Position numbers and translations under genes: made by a program. This document shows, piece by piece, positions 61,070 through 64,000 of a DNA stretch of 64,000 nt (its first letter is position 1; each line of letters opens with the position of its first letter). The notes beneath the pieces were generated by a model. That model saw only the letters and a program-made list of their open reading frames with translations. It was not told the origin of the DNA and did not search any database. This DNA comes from Candidatus Acidiflorens stordalenmirensis (GTDB lineage Bacteria > Acidobacteriota > Terriglobia > Terriglobales > Acidobacteriaceae), in the NCBI GenBank assembly GCA_003139995.1, contig PLIC01000132.1:23779-87778 (forward strand), read 5' to 3'.

Positions 61070-61300
61070 TCAAAATTCTAGATGAGCCCGTGCGTGACAA
61101 TCAGGGCAGAGCGTAATCAGGTTGTCCTCACTGTCGTCCCCTGAATGACTCCGGAATTCTTTGTGATGAACCTGCAGATTCTTTCTGAACCCACACAGCT
61201 GGCACTGCCAATTATCACGGTCGAGAACTTGGCGATGTAGTTCGCGGTACGGTTGGGTAGACAGTTTGATGCGAGCTCTTCTCGAGCGAGGGTTCCTCAT
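61070..61300 (-). CDS. HNH endonuclease domain protein
   Basis: The 76-residue protein from ATG 61300 is almost only the HNH domain: LHRQVLDRDNWQCQLCGFRK, LQVHHKEFRSHSG, then EDNLITLCPDCHARAH, with two CxxC zinc pairs and the H-H/N/H active site. The open frame extends upstream to 61384, but this start aligns with the homologue at 63066-63287. The two proteins are clearly related over their whole length. It could be a solitary HNH nuclease of mobile origin. Confidence 0.85.
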   Translation of the reverse strand: MRNPRSRRARIKLSTQPYRELHRQVLDRDNWQCQLCGFRKNLQVHHKEFRSHSGDDSEDNLITLCPDCHARAHLEF

Positions 61301-61440
61301 GATGGCCAAATACGGGAGGTCCATGGATTGGGTAGGATAGAGCATCGGTCTATTGGGGTGGCAGATAACGAAGTGTTCAGTCAACTTTCGTTTGGATGGG
61401 CCAATGTCTTAAGATTTTGATATTGTTCTCGTGGGCTCTC

Positions 61441-62220
61441 ATGACTTTTCGCAGATTGGCAGAGCATTTGAGTAGGGGGGTGGTGTTGCACCGCCGTCTT
61501 CCCGCAAGATTTGGGCGTCTCCCAATATATGTGACACCTGAGGCGGGACTGCGATACTGGTCGGCCATGTCACGAGTTGATTCTGTTCTCTATAGCATGG
61601 CAGAAGAACTTGTGAAACCAAACTCTGTCGTTTGGGACGTGGGTGCGAACGTGGGGCTTTTTAGCTTGTGTGCGGCCGCCACCTCCGGTCCATCCGGCTT
61701 CGTTTTGTCAATTGAACCAGATCTCTGGCTTGCACACTTAATCACCCGCTCCCGTCAAGAGATTGCCCGATATGCATGTTCGGAGGTGCAGGTCCTGTGT
61801 GCGTCAATTTCAGATTCAACCCGCGTCTCAAGTCTTGAAATAGCGGAAAGGGCGAGGGCCTCGAATCATCTGGTCGGAACCACTGGGTCGACTCAGGCAA
61901 GAGGTCGGCGATGCGTTCAGCCCACCGTCTCGCTCACTTTGGACTTCCTGTTGGACTATTTTCCCGTTCCGTCAGTGTTGAAGATCGACGTGGAGACTCA
62001 CGAGGTGAGTGTTTTGAAAGGAGCGGCACGGCTATTAAAAGAAATCCGACCAACAATTTGGTGCGAGGTCTCGCATGAGAACTCCTCAGAAATCACGGAG
62101 TTGTTGCACGCCGTGGGCTACAAACTTTATGGTGCAGAAATTCAACCCCATCCACCTACAGATCGGGCTTGGTACCACACTCTAGCAGTTCCGCCCGCGC
62201 GCCCGGCCCATGAATATTGA
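61441..62220 (+). CDS. FkbM family methyltransferase
   Basis: From ATG 61441 the protein has 259 residues. SVVWDVGANVGLFSLCAA is motif I, FVLSIEPDLWLAHLITRS motif II, PSVLKIDVETHEVSVLKGA the FkbM signature and IWCEVSHENSSEI the C-terminal block. It is the fourth FkbM-type gene in the window. Divergent from the HNH gene. Its base composition seems slightly lower in GC than the glycosyltransferases, which may mark separate acquisition. Confidence 0.84.
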   Translation: MTFRRLAEHLSRGVVLHRRLPARFGRLPIYVTPEAGLRYWSAMSRVDSVLYSMAEELVKPNSVVWDVGANVGLFSLCAAATSGPSGFVLSIEPDLWLAHLITRSRQEIARYACSEVQVLCASISDSTRVSSLEIAERARASNHLVGTTGSTQARGRRCVQPTVSLTLDFLLDYFPVPSVLKIDVETHEVSVLKGAARLLKEIRPTIWCEVSHENSSEITELLHAVGYKLYGAEIQPHPPTDRAWYHTLAVPPARPAHEY

Positions 62221-62392
62221 TCCTTGTCGATCGATGCCGTACAAACTTGAGTTCCTGAATGCACTTTTGGTCAGAGAGAAGCTGCTGAACTTCGTCGAAG
62301 CCGCCGAACAGCATCCCGAGTTTGCTGTTGAGCTTCCGCGTTTTCAGGCCGCCGTGTGGGAGGTCTTTAACCCCTATGAGCTTTCTGATTAA
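62210..62392 (+). CDS. Small hypothetical protein
   Basis: A 60-residue frame that overlaps the methyltransferase end by 11 bases. It is helical and moderately acidic (FLNALLVREKLLNFVEAAEQ, FAVELPRFQAAVWEVFNPYE). Overlap with the upstream gene and reasonable composition support it weakly. No family is recognised. Confidence 0.4.
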   Translation: MNIDPCRSMPYKLEFLNALLVREKLLNFVEAAEQHPEFAVELPRFQAAVWEVFNPYELSD

Positions 62393-62585
62393 CTGGCTTC
62401 TCAGCGGCCCATGACCAGGAACAAGCTACAGAATTCGTGTGCTCGGCTTTTTCGAGCACAGAGAAGCGTCAGCTTCCCATAACTGAAACACGCCCACAGC
62501 GGATCCGCTGTCACAGGGCGAGCGAGGCGAGTCGCGCCAGCGATCTCGACACTTGACAGCGGCACGAGAGGAGGGCACTGGTACC

Positions 62586-62984
62586 ATGAGAATGCAGAAG
62601 AGAAAACAACCACTTCGGTCCTGGCTCCCCACAAAAGCCGAGCGCGGTTTTCACGGCTATCCCGTCGCTACGATCGCCTTCTATGGGCCGACCGATAAGT
62701 TGGCCACCAAAGTCGCCGTCAGCATTATCCTCAGCGAGAATCACGAACCGGATCTTCTGGAGCGCTGGTTCTCCATTAGCGGCTTGGATGTGCGCCATGA
62801 TCCCGCCATCGGCGAACAGGTTGTGGCTTTCCTCAAGACCCACGCGGTCCGCTCCACCGTGGTCGCCGACGGCATCATCGGCTGTCCCCACGAAGAAGGC
62901 GTGGACTATCCCGAAGGAAAGTATTGTCCTCAGTGCCCTTACTGGGCGGGGCGTGATCGCTGGACCAAGGAGCGAATCCACTGA
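62586..62984 (+). CDS. Conserved small protein with Cys-rich tail
   Basis: The 132-residue protein starts at ATG 62586; the open frame continues to 62553. The N-terminal part is an alpha/beta region (GYPVATIAFYGPTDKLATKV, VSIILSENHEPDLLERWF). The C-terminal segment IIGCPHEEGVDYPEGKYCPQCPYW has CxH and CxxC elements that could bind zinc. I recall similar proteins in acidobacterial and metagenomic sequences without a known role. It is convergent with the HNH pair. Confidence 0.7.
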   Translation: MRMQKRKQPLRSWLPTKAERGFHGYPVATIAFYGPTDKLATKVAVSIILSENHEPDLLERWFSISGLDVRHDPAIGEQVVAFLKTHAVRSTVVADGIIGCPHEEGVDYPEGKYCPQCPYWAGRDRWTKERIH

Positions 62985-63065
62985 GCGGACCGCCGCGATG
63001 GCGAAACCCAAGAAGCTGCCGGGCGTGAGGGCCAGGAATTTGAATCTAGGTACCCGTTTATGGTC

Positions 63066-63287
63066 TCAGCGGCCATGCACTCTGGCGTGGCATGGCGCGC
63101 ACAGCGTGATCAAGTTTTCCTCTGCGTCGGCTCCCGAATGGCTGCGGAACTCCGTGTGGTGTAGCTCAAGATTCGACATCGTGCCGCACAATTGACACCG
63201 CCAGCCGTCGCGACGCAGGATCTGCTGGCGCAAACTTTCGTACGACAAGGGGTCCAGCCGCAAGCCGGCGGCTTTGGGTCGAATCAT
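63066..63287 (-). CDS. HNH endonuclease domain protein
   Basis: The 73-residue protein from ATG 63287 has LRQQILRRDGWRCQLCGTMS, LELHHTEFRSHSG, then EENLITLCAPCHARVH. It keeps both CxxC pairs and the HNH active site and is a homologue of the protein at 61070-61300. The ATG lies two bases after the stop of the upstream minus-strand gene, so the two are co-transcribed. The long open frame to 63863 upstream is antisense or overlapping noise. Confidence 0.85.
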   Translation of the reverse strand: MIRPKAAGLRLDPLSYESLRQQILRRDGWRCQLCGTMSNLELHHTEFRSHSGADAEENLITLCAPCHARVHGR

Positions 63288-63289
63288 TC

Positions 63290-63994
63290 TCACGACGCCT
63301 TCGCCCGCAGGTTTTCGAGGAAAGCCTGCTGCTGTTCGCCGGGCAAGAATCTGTAGTAGCGCGAGATCGAGTTGAGCAGGATCTCCGGGTTGCCGTCGTC
63401 CAAATGGGCGCCCGCCAGGAAGTCGGCGCAGATCATCTCCAGGCAGTAACCTCGCGATTTGTCCGTGCCCAGCATCCGCGCTGCCGTCTCGATCGCCTGC
63501 TCGATGACGGGGATCTGGCTCTTGTAGACCTTGAAATAGATCAGCTCCGACGGTTCTTCTTCCTTCCCCGTCAGTTCCTTCTCCACCGCTCGCCGGAAGT
63601 CCTCCCTGGGCATGGAGCGGGCTTTGTGCACCCAGGGTGCACAATTGAACCGCTGACCCTCCGCCCGCGCCAGCTTCGCCAACTCCCTCCCTTTCGTCCA
63701 GCCGATTTCCTTCAGTTCCTTCCGCACTTGCGGCGGCAGGTGCTCGTGGATGGACATCAGGTAGTACGCCTTCCGTCTCGATTCTGGGAACCGTCTCGCC
63801 AGAAACTCGTCGAACGACTTCAGGTTCTCTAGCCTCCAGTACTGCCCCGCCCGCACCTCGCACAGATACCTGCCCAAATCGACAAAGCGGGTGTCCCGCT
63901 CCATCTCTTTCTGCTTCTCCCAGGCCAGGATCTCGTCGATCTTGGTGAGGACAAACAGGGCACGTTTGCGATTGAGCTTGGGCGGCATCGGCAT
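63290..63994 (-). CDS. Conserved hypothetical helical protein linked to HNH gene
   Basis: The 234-residue protein is predicted almost entirely helical and charged: RALFVLTKIDEILAWEKQKE, DTRFVDLGRYLCEVRAGQYW, FLARRFPESRRKAYYLMSIH, then ELKEIGWTKGRELAKLARAE. It has the feel of a DNA-binding or phage/mobile protein (DUF3102- or ParB-helix-like), but I cannot assign a family. It begins six bases from the window edge and may be preceded by more of the same operon. It is coupled to the downstream HNH gene. Confidence 0.7.
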   Translation of the reverse strand: MPMPPKLNRKRALFVLTKIDEILAWEKQKEMERDTRFVDLGRYLCEVRAGQYWRLENLKSFDEFLARRFPESRRKAYYLMSIHEHLPPQVRKELKEIGWTKGRELAKLARAEGQRFNCAPWVHKARSMPREDFRRAVEKELTGKEEEPSELIYFKVYKSQIPVIEQAIETAARMLGTDKSRGYCLEMICADFLAGAHLDDGNPEILLNSISRYYRFLPGEQQQAFLENLRAKAS

Positions 63995-64000
63995 CGGCCT

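Noticed and set aside
63288..63863. Long N-terminal extension of the second HNH protein
   Set aside because: The extension is Gly/Arg/Ala-rich out-of-frame translation of the coupled helical protein gene; the ATG at 63287 matches the other HNH protein.

Overview
The window looks like chromosomal DNA from a soil-type bacterium, most probably an Acidobacteriota (Terriglobia/Koribacter-like) lineage. That is an inference. It rests on moderate-to-high GC, menaquinone synthesis by the futalosine route (mqnE with a UbiA-type prenyltransferase), many palindromic intergenic repeats, and small hypothetical proteins of a kind I associate with that phylum. No rRNA, tRNA, CRISPR array or replication origin was recognised.

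Region 1 (1-15.8 kb) is mixed housekeeping and accessory DNA: a membrane TPR protein, threonine synthase, protein-L-isoaspartate methyltransferase, a UbiA-family prenyltransferase, an intact ParDE locus, a second Phd/toxin locus with a broken toxin between two ~92-bp direct repeats, aminofutalosine synthase, MsrA, a TolB-like propeller and a B12-binding radical SAM enzyme. The radical SAM gene lies between two copies of a 131-bp segment that are both pieces of a decayed minus-strand gene.

Region 2 (15.8-32.5 kb) is the most interesting part. It starts with FkbH-like HAD enzyme, free acyl carrier protein, MaoC-SDR fusion and GNAT-like protein, the first three translationally overlapped. A polysaccharide deacetylase and a nonulosonic (pseudaminic-type) acid pathway follow: pseB, pseC, a SpsF/PseF cytidylyltransferase, pseG and pseI. 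A degenerate PLP protein, WbqC and two methyltransferase cassettes lie before pseI, and a large GT-B-like protein lies after it. No classical small PseH is visible, so the ACP module may supply an unusual acyl group. The wbqC-pseI interval carries duplicated fragments of the wbqC 3' end and the pseI 5' end, as if two alternative cassettes had been joined in tandem.

Region 3 (32.8-62.2 kb) is a large surface-glycan locus: flippase, a sulfatase-like enzyme with a small companion, five GT4 glycosyltransferases, O-antigen ligase/polymerase, a GT-C-like membrane protein, a GT2 polyprenyl-phosphate glycosyltransferase, a WecE-type aminotransferase, a ChbG/YdjC deacetylase, an acyltransferase-3 and many methyltransferases, four of them FkbM-type. 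Decay and insertion are frequent: an IS630 element with its frames split at an A7 run, an IS1380 3' remnant joined to a methyltransferase 5' remnant, an acyltransferase start disrupted by a GA duplication, and a secreted protein reduced to its N- and C-terminal domains.

Region 4 (61-64 kb) has two homologous HNH proteins, a small Cys-rich protein and a conserved helical protein of unknown function. Together the genes suggest a variable cell-envelope or flagellar glycan locus that makes a nonulosonic acid and decorates it with acyl and methyl groups.
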